A stretch of 64,000 bases of DNA from the NCBI GenBank assembly GCA_018466975.1, contig CM031558.1, positions 2,790,001 to 2,854,000 on the forward strand. Direction: 5' to 3'. The notes under the pieces are model-generated. The model was not told the origin of the DNA. It made no database searches and was given only the letters and a program-made list of their open reading frames with translations. Below, one piece after another: positions 22,952-35,190 of this stretch (position 1 is the first letter of the stretch; the number at the start of each line of letters is the position of its first letter). The stretch comes from Sparassis latifolia (taxonomy: Eukaryota > Basidiomycota > Agaricomycetes > Polyporales > Sparassidaceae). A program made the translations under genes and the position numbers.

Positions 22952-24046
22952 TTACGGATATTTTCGACGTATAGTCATCAGCAGAAGGAATGACGATAGT
23001 CGCGTTGCGATACCGTAGTGATGCAACAGCATGTCGAGATACCCCACAACTTGAGATACATACTGTGCGGACACCGGTCGCTCGCGATACTCACGGAACG
23101 GGAATGCGTGCGTGCGCAGAGGCACCTCCTTCTCCAGCAGTACTAGTCCTAAATACCTCGCGTTGACGGTCGGCTTCAGGTCTGACCACGAACCGACGCA
23201 CGTTGGCGTGAGTGCATCCAGGATTTCCTGAGACATCTCTTCTAGCTAAGGTTCTTTCGCCTTCTGCAAGGGAGACGGGGCCTACAAGCGTACCAGCAGT
23301 CGGACCCTCCACTTAATCGAGTGCGAGACCCACCGTCGTCCCAGATCCGGAATTCGCAACAATAAACCCAGATGACGTTACAGCCGGACGTCATCACGTC
23401 GCGGATGGGCTTACCATCGGGCAAGGTAGAGTGGCACGGGGGTTCATGGATTTGCGCTCGGTGAAAGTCGATGATATTGAAGGACACATCCTGCTCTAGG
23501 ACGTGCCGCTCCTCGAAATCGTGCAAGTACAGGACACCGGCACGATGCACTTTCCGCAGCTGGCCCAGGATCTTACGCTCTGTGTTGCTTGTCAGCATTA
23601 TCCGCCAACGCGGGCTCGGAACGGCTGACCTGTCGGCGAGAGGCGTGTGCCCACCAACAACCCGCAATGTTCGAGCACGATACACGCCACCTCGTCCTCG
23701 CCCGGAAATGCCAGACGCTCGCCGCGAAATAATCCGTAAAATCGCGGGACCGCGTCGCCCTGCGACGGCTTCAACTCATTCGCGTGGAACTTCGCTTCGC
23801 GAACGAGCTCGTTATTTGTGTTCGGGAAGACATCTTCAACACGACGCGTCTAGAGCAGCCCGAGGGATCGCGCATGATTCCAAAGTGGATTCGGGCGTAG
23901 GGCTCGTCTGACAAGTCTTGCTCAGACTCCTCGTCCTCGTACACTTCCACGTTGAGCTCCTGGGGCGGTCTGCCATCGTCTTCGCTAACTAGCAAACACT
24001 GCCTAGGCTGGAATCCGGGGAACGTGATGTAGAGGGTTGTCTGCAT
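22952..24046 (-). pseudogene. Kinase-like family, copy B (broken)
   Basis: Starts MQTTLYITFPGF at 24046, then an acidic linker and RVVLKMSSRTQ, equivalent to DVVLKCSYRN in copy A. The frame must then shift by one base near 23812 to reach NELVREAKFHANELKPSQGD and FYGLFRGE. After an intron it continues RKILGQLRKVHRAGVLYLHD, where HRD has become LHD, then NIIDFHRAQIHEP and FRIWDDG. The C-terminal part keeps QEILDALTPTCVGSW and then diverges, with a stop ahead of it. The frame break and altered catalytic loop suggest a dead copy. It is closest to fragment D at 12640. Confidence 0.65.
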
Positions 24047-25909
24047 GGGTTAGATGTGCGAACACTCGCGGTGTTGCTGCAGTGGAGGGAGCTGTGGATG
24101 GCGTGTCATTTTCAGACAGTCTAATTTTCTGAAATTATGGGATGGTGAGACTTACCAGAGCAAATGGCGCAGGTGAGTGAACTGTCGTTGCGCTATTTGG
24201 CTGTAGGCAGTTATGCGCTGTCGACAGGAAGCCGTGCGACATGCGATAAACGCATGGAGCACTGTTTTCATATTACGTGTCGATGACCATCAAATGTGAA
24301 CCTGCAGCATCCCGCGTCCGTTCGTCTTCCTGATTCTGTAGATGGACGAGTCAATCCTTGGACCTTGTGTGCGTTATATAAGGTTAACGTCGACGATATC
24401 GATGAACCCGTGAAACAGACCCACGCATGTACCGACCGAGCTCAGGGAAAACGACGATTGAACAAAAAGTCTGAAAGACAGCTCCGAAATTTGAGAAGCC
24501 AGGAGATCGCGAACGTATGTACATATTCTTGAGCTCCTCGACAGACGCCTCGCCAAGTTCCAACCCAGTAAGACATGGCAGCTCGGCATCATCCTTCCCA
24601 ATTGCGTTTGCTGTCGTGTAAAAATGGAGAAGGCTACGGCCAGGCTATCCAGTATCAGACCGTCACAGATCGAGGGACATCATCCTCGGCCTTCACGCTG
24701 GAAAATGTGGTAATTTGGTCCTGGTCTTCGAGCTCGCACATAAGACACAGGAGTCTGCACACAGCTGGACAAGTCAATGCACGCCGGTTTTCAAGATACT
24801 CGAACACAATGAGAAACAAGCTCGAGACGTGCTGGAAGTTTGAGGCTTGACAACCGCCCAAACAAGCGCCCATGGTAGTATGGGCGCTAACTTGAACCGG
24901 GCTTCTGCTTTCCGCTCGAGTTTCAACAAACCGATGCTCTCTCGTCTTAAATGGTCTGTTATCACTCAGCCTAAGGACTAAGGCTGCACCCATCACTTAT
25001 CGTGCTCTGTGGTATCGATCTCCTACCATTTTTTTTGTACCTCTTCTTTGGCTCAGGACTTGAATTCCACTTCCATTCTCACAGAGTAAGTACACTAATG
25101 CAGGAGATTTCTGTGCTTCGGTCTGCTGTGGTATGAAACTGACAGCACGGACCTTGATTCTCCTCTATAGGGCTTCACCTCAATAATGCTGCTCGTTCTG
25201 CCGTACGTCGTCCGGGTCGTGGAACTCTTACAGACCTCGGATATGACACACTTCCTGATTGCGCCATGACGTCGCAATATCAAACCAAATCTTAGAACTG
25301 ACGGCATTCGACATCATGTGCGGTGCATACGCGCCCACGATGAAACCAGTGAGTAATCTCACACGTAAGTGGTTAGTGGTCGGTGCGATCTCTTGCGAGC
25401 CATTCGATGCAGTACGGAGCAATGCCTGCCTTGAACAAGGGCATGACTCTCATACCTGGACGCGAGTGCAAGGCAGTGTGTCAGGGATATTCGTCACACG
25501 CGTACGGTAATTACCGTCCTTCGTTGCTATAAGACAGACGCTGACCTCATCGCGCTCGCTTCGAATTCGGGCACAAGGTGTTATTGAATCTTAAATTATA
25601 ACACGTCCCCGCGTTTCCGCCGCCCCAGAAAACGCAAAAGTGACCTGGGTACATTTTCATCGTTCCGCTTGTGTGCCCTCATTACCTTGGTTTGTGCCAT
25701 GTATTCCAATCGCAGAGACGCGTGGTGCGTTTAGTTGACCCTCGCATGAATTTGTGGCACGTCTAATCTCATGGGTGCTAAGCTCTCGTTATCTCAGCTT
25801 GGCGAACTTCTCAGAGGTGCATCAGAGGGCAGAACCTTGATTGCGGAGTACCCACCAGCAAATGGGTCAATTATCCAAGCTTGGGAGCGTCCACTGACTA
25901 CCATCGACT
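24047..25909. other. Intergenic, no supported gene
   Basis: Separates kinase-like copy B (minus) from reductase copy 2 (plus), whose starts face each other. Only short unrecognised frames are present, the largest at 24655-24996 on the minus strand. Confidence 0.4.
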
Positions 25910-27195
25910 ATGCCTGCCCAGCAGAAAGCACTCATCGTCCCCTACAAACAGGGTCCGTTTGTCATCCGAGCCGTCGACATACCGAACCCCGGCTTTGGCG
26001 AGTTGCTTGTGAAAGTCGAATCTTCCGCCTTAAACCCCGTAGATTGGAAGATCCAAACGCGCGGCATCTTTATCACAGAATATCCTGCTGTCCTAGGCCT
26101 GGACGCTGCTGGTATTGTGGTAGGGTTCGGCAGGGGAGTATCTGGATTCGCTATTGGCGACAGAGTGTGAGTGTTGTTGCACATTCTGAGGTAGGAATCC
26201 CATGTTGATGAGGAGCCTTGGCATTTCGTCAGGTTTACTGAGGGCGCGTTCGATAACGCTCATGCCACCTTCCAGCAATATATTCTTGCTGACGCTGACA
26301 TCACAGCTAAGGTATGTACCCAACATACTATGTGTCCCCCTTCGCACCCTGGGTGACGTACGTACGCAAGATTCCGTACAAGCTTTCTTTTGACGACGCC
26401 GCAGCACTCCCAGTGAGCGTGGTGACAGCAGCGCTTGGTCTGTTCAATCGGCACGATCCCTCCAGCAGCGCGGCTCTATTCCCACCGTGGGAAAGGGGTG
26501 GACGAGGGAAGTATGCAGGAAAGCCGATGATGATCTTCGGTGGTACTACTTCAGTGGGTCAAATCGGTACGCGGCAAATGATCATTTACTCGACACTCCG
26601 ACCTGGCTGAAACTTCCGATGGCAGTGATTCAGTTGGCCAAGCTCTCTGGCTTCTCTCCCATCATAGTCACTGCGTCTCTTCACAATGCCAAGCTCCTGA
26701 AATCCTATGGCGCGACGCACGTCCTCGACCGCAGGCTGTCTGCCCCAGAACTCCGATCCGCCGTTACCGACATAACGTCATTACCTGTCAAGACAGTATA
26801 TGATGCGGTCGGTTTGCGTGATACACAGAACGCCGCGTACGATATCCTCGCACCCAGTGGAACCCTCGTAGTCGTCCTCGACGATGCAGTGGATCCTTCG
26901 AAGAAGACACCGGAGAAGAAGATCGTGCGTGCAGAAGGAGACACTTACGCTGTTGAGAACCGCAGGACGAGCGCAAGCCTATTCGGGCAGCTGACGTCTT
27001 TGCTGGAACGGGGTTTGATCAAGGTAAGCAAGATATCGTCGGTCTGTGCCGGTGTTTGTACATACGTGCTTTTAGCCGAATCGTGTTGAGGTATTGCCCA
27101 ATGGGTTGGCGGGGATTCCTGAAGGGTTAGAGCGGCTCAGTAATAATGAGGTCAGTGGTCTGAAGCTCGTCGCACGCCCGAAGGAGACCCCGTAG
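25910..27195 (+). CDS. Medium-chain reductase (zinc-type ADH / enoyl-reductase-like), copy 2
   Basis: Exons 25910-26166, 26233-26311, 26371 to about 26567, about 26625-27022 and 27077-27195. The product starts MPAQQKALIVPYKQGPF and ends LVARPKETP. It has ALNPVDWKIQ in the GroES-like half and MMIFGGTTSVGQI, GATHVLDRRLS and AAYDILAPSGTLVVVLD in the NADPH-binding half. Exon 1 is 257 nt, the same as in copy 3, and all four introns match copies 1 and 3. The frame is intact. It is closer to copy 1 (shared MPAQQKAL start and TPEKKIV) than to copy 3. The role is as for copy 1; its own substrate cannot be told. Confidence 0.82.
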
Positions 27196-27564
27196 TTCTG
27201 TATTGAGCTCATCAACTAGGCAATGAGATCCCATTTGCATTGGCCACACGGAGAAGTAGTGTGAATCTCGCAATTAGCAGCATCCGCCGGACGCGCTCTA
27301 CACGGTCTTCTTCCACATCGACCTTCATAATTGTTGCGACCATCCATGGACCTAAAGCTATTCGCCATTGGTAGTAGGACATTGCGTACTAGTGTGGAAG
27401 TGAAGTGGATACCGTAGATGACAATTATGGCAAGCAGACCGAAGTCACTCCTCCAAATGTAACAGTGTTCGAACCCGAGAAACAGGTCCGCCGGATGCGC
27501 TGGCACCCATGGCCATGAGTTCCCAATATACACCCTGAGATAAGACATCGCGAAGCTGACGCAT
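27196..27564. other. 3' flank of reductase copy 2
   Basis: Short unrecognised frames only. Part of it may be decayed 5' sequence of the FunK1 remnant that follows. Confidence 0.35.
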
Positions 27565-27760
27565 GTGCCACAGGGCGCGATACAATTCATGGCAACGGAA
27601 CTTCTTCATGACATAGAACTTAGGCAAGACAGAGATGAACAGGGCATTCGCCCAGTCGCGCATGCAGTGACACACGATATCGAATCGTTCTGTTGGGTCC
27701 TGTGTTTTTGCGTCGCCTGGCATCTCCAAAGACCCAATCCTGCAACTGCGGCCAGCCACG
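27565..27760 (+). pseudogene. FunK1-type fungal protein kinase remnant
   Basis: One open stretch reads GAIQFMATELL and then HAVTHDIESFCWVLCF. This matches the region around the P+1 loop and helix F of fungal FunK1 kinases (G-T-x-x-F-M-A, then HDLESFFYV). Nothing of the N-lobe, catalytic loop or C-terminus is seen nearby, so it is a relic of about 65 residues. Confidence 0.55.
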
Positions 27761-27789
27761 ATAGGCCCGGTAACTGGTTCCATCTTTGA

Positions 27790-28206
27790 GCAGAAAGACG
27801 TTGCATTTATACGTGTGTGTAGGACTGCCGGCGGACCATTTGAAGTTTTCGAAGTAGGCTCACGTTATCTCTCTCTGCTCATTGTTCCAGGATTTGCGGT
27901 CACATGTCTGTTCTTGCATCATCAATCGATATCGGCCCCTCACATATGAATACATTATGACACAGTTGGACAAGACTATCGACCAGCTAGTGTGGAGGAA
28001 TGTACAGGGAGATGAATTATCTTCCAAGATAATGTGATCTCTGCAAAATTACATGGCTATTTCCAGACTTTTGCTGGTTGTCCTACTTGATTGTCTTCAC
28101 CTGTCAATTTGACAATTGGAAAGATTCAAGGCACACAATATGCTGTCAGGCATATAATTGTCATTTATCGCAAATCTGTGTATACAGTCTAACCTGGTTG
28201 ATAAGC
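27790..28206. other. AT-rich intergenic between the FunK1 remnant and kinase-like copy C
   Basis: The AT-rich 3' flank of copy C; no gene is seen. Confidence 0.4.
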
Positions 28207-29308
28207 TCAAGCATCCCCATACTGCGGCCGTAGATAAGCAGAACTCGGATCCAGGAGCTTTGATTCCAAGAATCGTCGATTTGCGTCCTCCTTGAGCTCT
28301 TCTATAGTTATACCTCTCGCAAGGTCTGCTTGAACCAGGCGGAAGTACTCCTGTACTGCATGCTTGACCTCATCATTCCATGTGAACAAGCACTGCGGCA
28401 TGAGTTCATCGACAACTTCCTGACAAGGCCAACCTTCACTTTTGCGGAAAATCATGCCCGCCAATTCAATCCAAATGCATCCTATATAGACGTCAGCAGA
28501 TGGTCAAATACAAGATTCAATGACGAGATTGGCTTACCATTATCCCAAATCTTGAATTCCAAGCAAGTCCTCCACAATATGCTACAACCACTGTATGTGC
28601 AGTCCGGCCGTGGTTCTCCAGCGCGCAAGTTATCCTTGAATTGGAAATTGCAAGTCGGCTCATGTGGCGCCGCATCGTGGAAATCGATGATCCTGAAACT
28701 ACCCTCACGCTCAACAACGTGTGTCTCAGAAAAGTCTCCATGGATTACTCCGGCGAAGTGTATTTTGATTAACTGGTACAGAATACTGGTGCTGAATATG
28801 AGTTAAACGGGGTGAAACACAGATTTCGTGACAATGATCACAATGCAACACACCTGTCTCGGAGCGAAAGTTCCTTGAAGTGAACCGCCACACTCTTCCC
28901 ACAATCCTCAAGCAAAATGCATACTATTTCGAGGTCATCGGGGCCTATGCCATGAAAGAGACCGTAGAACTTGGGCACGACAATGCCTTGAAGAGGTTTC
29001 AACTGGTTGAGGTAGAACACCGCTTCTTGAATAAGGTCGGATTGTGTGTTCTTATGGGAGCACTTCAACACGACATCAGTGGAAGTACCATCGGCGTCAC
29101 GAATGACTGCGCGGTATATTGTGGCATAATCGCCATACTCGATATTGGCTTCTTCGTCCTCCGAGTCCACTTGGCCAGAATCAGAAAGGTCGTCATTGAA
29201 ATCGCCCTTGACTTCGACAGATAACCTATCTGATGAACTATTGTTGTCGTCTGAGAAGTGACAGGGTTTCAGTTCCATATCAAGAGGGAAGGTCACGGAT
29301 AGTAGCAT
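28207..29308 (-). CDS. Kinase-like protein, family copy C (intact)
   Basis: Starts MLLSVTFPLDMELKPC at 29308, paralogous to copy A. It has an acidic linker (SDSGQVDSEDEEANIE), GDYATIYRAVI, the putative lysine in DVVLKCSHKN, QLKPLQG, and CILLEDCGK. After an intron beginning near 28852 come a catalytic loop reading IHGDFSETHVV and IIDFHDA. A third exon gives WPCQEVVDELMPQC, EYFRLVQADL and the end LRPQYGDA. The loop is HGD with no downstream Asn, which recalls aminoglycoside-type kinases more than classical HRD kinases. No stops or frame breaks were found, so it is probably functional. Substrate unknown. Together with copy A it is the reference for the two broken copies. Confidence 0.72.
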
Positions 29309-30162
29309 GATGTCAGAGAATGTCCGCACGTATGGGATGAGAGTGAGAAAGGGAACGGTTTACTGGCTGAAGCAACATACATACCTTTATACTTATCTGC
29401 CAGGCCCGGTACTAAGGACTCCTCCGAGCCATGGCGCGCTCATGACTGTTGCACACACAGACGCCCACTGGCACAATCGATGATCAAGATCTCTCATCAC
29501 CCCTATTTTAATTTTTTTGGCTATAGACTGCTTGGTGCGTATCTATGCAACAGTCTCTATTGTACTACATCATTCTTCATTTGTCCAGACTCCAGCATGA
29601 GCGAGTGTGCTCACCACATCTGGACTCATTATTATGGCTTTGAATTAGCTCAGAAGTACGGCCCTGAGTGACAGTACTGACCGGAATTCTACGTCAAGAG
29701 GACTGCACCACAGTTGGGACCTTTCCGCTGCAGAGAATACCGAGGGCCTTTAATAAAGTTGTCCTTTCTGGTCGTGAGACACACCACACCATCACTACGT
29801 GACATACTTCAACATCGTTCAATCTCGCTATTCTGTGGCATGGCCCATAACGAACCAATTGTTTCATAGATACACGTGCAGGTGACTGTGCGGTGCGTGT
29901 CTGTAAATATCGCTCACTGCTGCGAAAGCCTGAGTGCCAGATCGCGACGTGCTTCTGTGGTATTGCAGGACGCCCGTCGCTTCAGTGTACAACAAGATAT
30001 GCTGCACCTACAGCATGCTGGGGGAAATGCCGGAGCCGTGATCATTGGTATGTGGCACAGGCGTCTTTTTTTTGCTATCTATCCGTCATACTTTCACCTT
30101 CACCTTCACACCCCTCTACTCCCTTATACTCCGAAGACGACACAATTTCTTAGTACCACAAC
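29309..30162. other. Intergenic, divergent upstream regions
   Basis: Upstream of kinase-like copy C (minus) and the PD-(D/E)XK-like gene (plus). A T- and CT-rich stretch at about 30064-30145 ends just before the ATG at 30163, as is common in fungal promoters and leaders. Confidence 0.45.
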
Positions 30163-31679
30163 CATGCCGCGAAATCCACGCAGTCATCTACACAGTCGGC
30201 AAGATCGACACAGGTGCCACGAACTACAGCATCTTCGAAGACTCAGTCGCCTTATAGCATTGTGCCACCATTTTGGGACACACCGTTGTGGAGAAATGTT
30301 CTTAAAGCGAGTTCATGTACGCTGTACGATCTTCTGCAGCAATTGCCACATCTCACGGATTGCCCACCGATGAGAGGCAAGAAGACCGCAGCGAGTACAA
30401 GAGCCCCTACAGCCACGGATATCTTACTGCCAAAGCATCAACAATTGACGCAGGTTGTCTTCCAGCCGAAGCTTTCCAGCAATTTGTTCAACTCTGCCTG
30501 CAATTTGGCGAGACGCATCTCAATCGACCCCGAGAAAGTCGCTGATATGGCGTGGCTCGGTCATATTTTGCCTCCTTGTACATCCTCGCTTCTTCCCCCG
30601 GTGATTAACAGCGAGCAAGACGTCCATGACTGGTTTTTGGCTGTTCTGGCACGACCCGCCCTGGCTACTATCCGGAGGGCCTCTATGGCATCGACTGACA
30701 CTTATGTTGCCTCGTCGCCAGGGAGGAAGAACAAGCCTATTCCTGACGGTCTCCTCGTGCGCATTCAAGGTCCATCGAGGAAAAAGATAACAGTCTTGAC
30801 TTTCGAATACAAGTCGCCCAACGCTATGCCTGAGGATATGTTTGTTGATTTTCAAGATATCAGTATTCGTTCTTCCGGCAGCAATTATGCACCTGCTCTC
30901 CGATTCTGGTGGCCTAATGCTGCTAGCACGAACGACAAGGCCACAAAGATCCTCACTCAGGTATGTGTTTCCAAGTCGGTGGGTTCCGTCGTTTTAATTC
31001 TGTTATCAGGTTTGGTGCCAACTCGTGAAACACAACGTCCATTATGTTATACTCTCTTCCTATCAAGCGACTATATTCTTCTACCGTGACCCTGATTTTC
31101 CTGGAAGACTTCATTTCTCACCTACATACAAGGTGAAATTGCCCCAATCACTCATCCTGAGTTTCGCATGGATGGCTTCTGCACTCGGCTTGCTCTCAGA
31201 TGCTAACGTTGGACTGATTGCTGTTGATGATACATTCGCTAATGAACTCGAAAGGCCCTACCTCCATGCCTCAGGAATCGATGCCAGGTTTGTAAATTGA
31301 CCTTCAGATGATTTTAATTGTTTCTCACAATTTCTGGGACCGATAGAGCTTTGAGAAAAGCCTTAAGAGACTCGATGATCCTATGACGGAAGAAAGCGGA
31401 ACTGAGTCTGAACACATCAGCAGTAGCTCGGATGCTGAAGATGAATCACACGAAGACGATGTCCAGGTGGTTATAGGACTCAGGAACTTATTTATCGGAC
31501 AAGGGCCTCACAAGACGGCCGGTGAGACTTCGAATGAAGAAATACTGAAGACACCTCGTCGTCCTGTTGCACTCGAAGAAGCGGAGTGTGACACACCCAC
31601 TGCTGGACTGGCGCAAAAAAACTCACTCAGTCGAAGACAAGGAAACAGACAACTAGAACAACAAAGCCGCATACTATGA
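30163..31679 (+). CDS. PD-(D/E)XK nuclease-like basidiomycete protein
   Basis: Exons about 30163-30960, 31010-31287 and 31349-31679; the last acceptor is the second of two AGs. The body opens STQVPRTTASSKTQSPYS, then SIVPPFWDTPLWRN. The core has IPDGLLVRIQG followed by ITVLTFEYKSPNAM. The spacing of PD and ExK, on strands rich in I/L/V, fits the PD-(D/E)XK phosphodiesterase fold. Exon 2 gives VWCQLVKHNVHYVILSSYQA and FFYRDPDFPG, a conserved block I have seen in similar basidiomycete proteins of unknown role. The tail is acidic and Ser-rich. The only ATG with a pyrimidine-rich leader (30163) is one base out of frame with the body, so the start is uncertain: a missed base, or an intron. The nuclease activity is inferred. 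Confidence 0.55.
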
Positions 31680-33906
31680 AGACGCGCGGCCAACGTAGCT
31701 GTAGCACATCTGGATCTTGGAGTCAAGGGGAAGAGGGGGCATAGGAGGTGTTGTGGTACGTGCACGCTTCTTGTACCTAGTTGTGAAATCCATGTATCAC
31801 GGAAATCAACCGTAACGAACTTGAACGTTTGAACATGAACGTACAACTGACTGCACGATCTGAGTCGACGACATGTACAGACAGCGAGTTGATCAAGCGG
31901 CACTCAATTGTATGACAGTAGATTTTTCCAGCATACTGAATTTCCACCAGCTGGAAGTCATGGAGACTGAGACCATAAAAACCGCTCAAGCTGTGTCAGA
32001 ATAGAAGATAGAACTGCTCCTCTGTCGAGAAATTAATGATATCCTGCGTGCGCAGTGCCAAGCGCTGGCCTTCTCTGCGCGGGCGCTAAACGCCCAGACG
32101 CTTCGTCCACTAGGAGGCTACGTCGACCGGTCGTCGGAGCAATATGAACTCTGTCTTTAAACCAAGTCCACAACGGCAACGTGTCTGAGTGTATGCAATT
32201 TTCTTGTAGAGCTTTCTCTCGTGGTGGTGGACCTCTCAGTGCTTTGCACGTCCCACCAATCTGACTCCAACGTTTCATCTGGCATCCATTACCCTCTTGT
32301 TCTGCCGAGTCTTAGCAAAGTCTTATTCTGCATCTACCACTGGAAGCGTGCCCATCGTGATCTCAAGTAGGCTCTCGCGGAATTTACATCATGGGATACT
32401 GGACATTTGTTGAAATCGACGGCTGTCTCACCTGCAATACTCTACGGCAATCGGACCTGGGTCTCTGGCGATACTCACCTGCAAAAAATGTGATTCTCTC
32501 CCTGGGAATTCCTTAGATGCGCACTGCTTTCCAATCCGCCAGCAAATTCAACAACACTAATTGATCTGCCTGTGGAAGTTATCTACTAGATCTTATGCGC
32601 GACGCGGATGCAAATCGCGCCACCTCTTTATCTGAAGAAGATTTGGACGTACGTCTAAGAATGGAGTGGACTTGATATTGGCCCTGGGCACACCAACTGG
32701 CTATTCGCTTTCCAGTACGTCCCCGTGTTCCACAATGTGGATGCAATGGGCATGGATCTGTGATGGAGATATGTAGATGACAAATGCTAGATATCCGTGG
32801 TGGTGTGTGCGTGTCATGACGAATATTGTGGGTGAGTTAACAGAACAGAACTGGATATTTGATTCCGACAGCCCACGATTGGCACAACTGTTATGTCGCA
32901 CATGCTACCGCATCTAGTATCTTGTTGTTCTGTCATCTTCTGCCATTCGCTGCGTTCCTTCAGGCTGCTCGCTGATTTTCAACAGGAATGTCATTCTATT
33001 ATTGAGACATTCAAGGTTGCCAGGCCCTAAGTTGCGCACGGGTTGTTGCCTATGTGACCGTCGTCTTGCGCCACACATGGTGCATTTGAAGAAATTTCCT
33101 GACATACAGGTTAGCCTCCTTTTCTACCTTTTTGTGTGACCTTATGTGTGAGCTTGAACAAACGAGCCACAGAGCGCGACCTAACTGTGTTCTTGTCGAG
33201 TATCAATATCGAGGCTTTGCGATCCCAAGCGAGTGCATTGCGGTACAGAATTCCGTTCAATGTCAGCTTTGTCCTATGATGCGGGAAATCGCCGGCAAAT
33301 TATGGGTGGTATGAGCTACCTGTCAGAATTTTTTCCGATGATGAAGTTGAATCGTTTCATCGGATCCGTCAATGGAGCACATCTTCTCTGCCTCCGCAGA
33401 TATAGAACTGCCTTCTTCTCGGCGAAGCTGCTGGCCTGCAATTCTTCGCTATAACCCGTTCTTACCCCCCCAAATGTACAACGTCAGTCCAGACACCCCG
33501 GCTAATCCTGTCGATGTTTGCTATATCTCCACGGAGAAATTGCCCTGGAAGGCGCTGAATTGGTACACGCTAGACGATGTGGGGAAGTGCATGGTCTCCT
33601 CCGAGTCTGTTGTACTGCCAGTTCCTCCACTTTGCAGTTCGGAAAGATGAGCCTACCCCTGCGTATGCCGGTCTGTCCAATAGGCTCGTCTCCGAGTTTT
33701 CGGACAACCTCTGCGCGCGACGCGTCGTGGATGCCAGATCTATGCACGCGTTTCTGAGATCAACTTTTCGGAAAATCCCGAATTCGTGTACTGCGGTGCC
33801 GACAAGACTCGACATGCATTCGCCGAGGCCAGGTGAATCCTTAAATACGCCCGCGATGAGTCTCAGTAAGTGCCCCCGCTGAACCTGCATCAACCACCAG
33901 CCTACC
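31680..33906. other. Intergenic, no supported gene
   Basis: More than 2 kb with only short frames on both strands and no recognised motif or clear repeat. The last 60 bases form the leader of reductase copy 3. Confidence 0.4.
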
Positions 33907-35190
33907 ATGCCTTCCGAGCAGAAAGCCCTTCTTCTCCAGTCCAAGCAAGGCTCCCTCGCGGTTGGTACAATTGACGTACCGAAAGCCGGCCCCGGCGAGC
34001 TGCTCGTCAAGACAGAGTCGACTGCATTGAATCCTGCCGACTGGAAGGTCCAGAGCTATGGCATTTTCGTCACTGACTATCCTGCAGTCCTGGGAGGAGA
34101 TGCAGCTGGTATCGTAGAGGAAGTTGGAGAGGGCGTGAGTGGGTTTGCCGTCGGTGACCGTGTGTGAGTTCTCTATGCAAGAGCGTTGTTTGCGTGTCAA
34201 CGAGAATCGCCGACCGGTTCTCCCAGACTGACTGAAGGCAACATCGATAACGCACACGCCACTTTCCAGCAGTACTTCATCGCTGTCGCCGACATAACGG
34301 CGAAGGTGTGTAGCTCGGTGTACTATGCATTGACGCTTGTCTGAGCGTCCATTCCGAAGATCCCGAACAGCATCTCATTCGATCATGCTGCTTCGCTCCC
34401 CGCATGCGTCGTAACCGCTGTGCTGGGCTTGTTCAACCAAGATGATCCGGCCAAAAGTGCGGCTTTGACGCCTTTCTGGGAAGAGAGTGGGAAGGGGAAA
34501 TATGCCGGAAAGCCCATTGTAGTCTTCGGCGGTGCTACTTCCATAGGTCAATACGGTGCGTACTATCTTAACAGCTTATATATCAGCGTGAATTAATCCT
34601 CAATAAAAGTGATCCAGGTTGCGAAGCTCGCAGGCTTCTCGCCCATCATCGCCACAGCATCTCTGCATAATACCGACCTCTTGAAGTACTTCGGCGCGAC
34701 GCACGTCCTAGACCGCAAGCTTTCCGCCTCTGAGCTCGTCGCCGCCGTCGGCAAGATTACGTCCGCTCCCGTGGAGTTGGTCTACGACGCAGTGAGCGAG
34801 AGTGACACGCAGAACACTGCATACGATGTGCTCGCCCCAGGTGGTACCCTTGTGATCGTCCTACAAGAGGCGGTAGACTCTGCGAAGAAGGTCGCAGAGA
34901 AGAAGGTCGTGCATGTGTATGGAAGCGGACATGCTGCCCAGAACCGCAAGACAGCCGCCAGCTTCTTCAGTAGGTTCACGGCCCTGCTGGAACAGGGTGC
35001 AATTAAGGCACGCGAATTTGCCTTCTCCTCTTCAATCGCGTTACTGATGTGGCTATCTGGTGGTCAGCCGAACCGCGTTGAAGTTTTACCCAACGGATTG
35101 GCAGGTATAGTCGACGGATTGGAGAGGCTCAAGAATAACCAGGTTAGCGGCCTGAAGCTTGTCGCGCACCCTCAGGAGGGAACCGCATAG
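33907..35190 (+). CDS. Medium-chain reductase (zinc-type ADH / enoyl-reductase-like), copy 3
   Basis: Starts MPSEQKALLLQSKQGSLAVG and ends HPQEGTA. Exon 1 (33907-34163) is 257 nt as in copy 2. The motifs are ALNPADWKVQ, VVFGGATSIGQY, GATHVLDRKLS and AYDVLAPGGTLVIVL, then NRVEVLPNGLAGIVDGLERL in the last exon. Four introns are at the same positions as in copies 1 and 2, and there is no frame break. This is the most diverged copy: it has PADWK instead of PVDWK, and VAEKKVV instead of TPEKKIV. The role is NADPH-dependent reduction of a small activated substrate, by family; the compound is unknown. Confidence 0.82.

Noticed and set aside
27460..27490. GTGTTCGAACCCGAG as a tRNA T-arm
   Set aside because: The flanking five bases on each side do not pair and no other tRNA arm is near.
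33570..34010. 146-codon minus-strand frame
   Set aside because: Runs antisense into the first exon of reductase copy 3 and has no recognisable protein.
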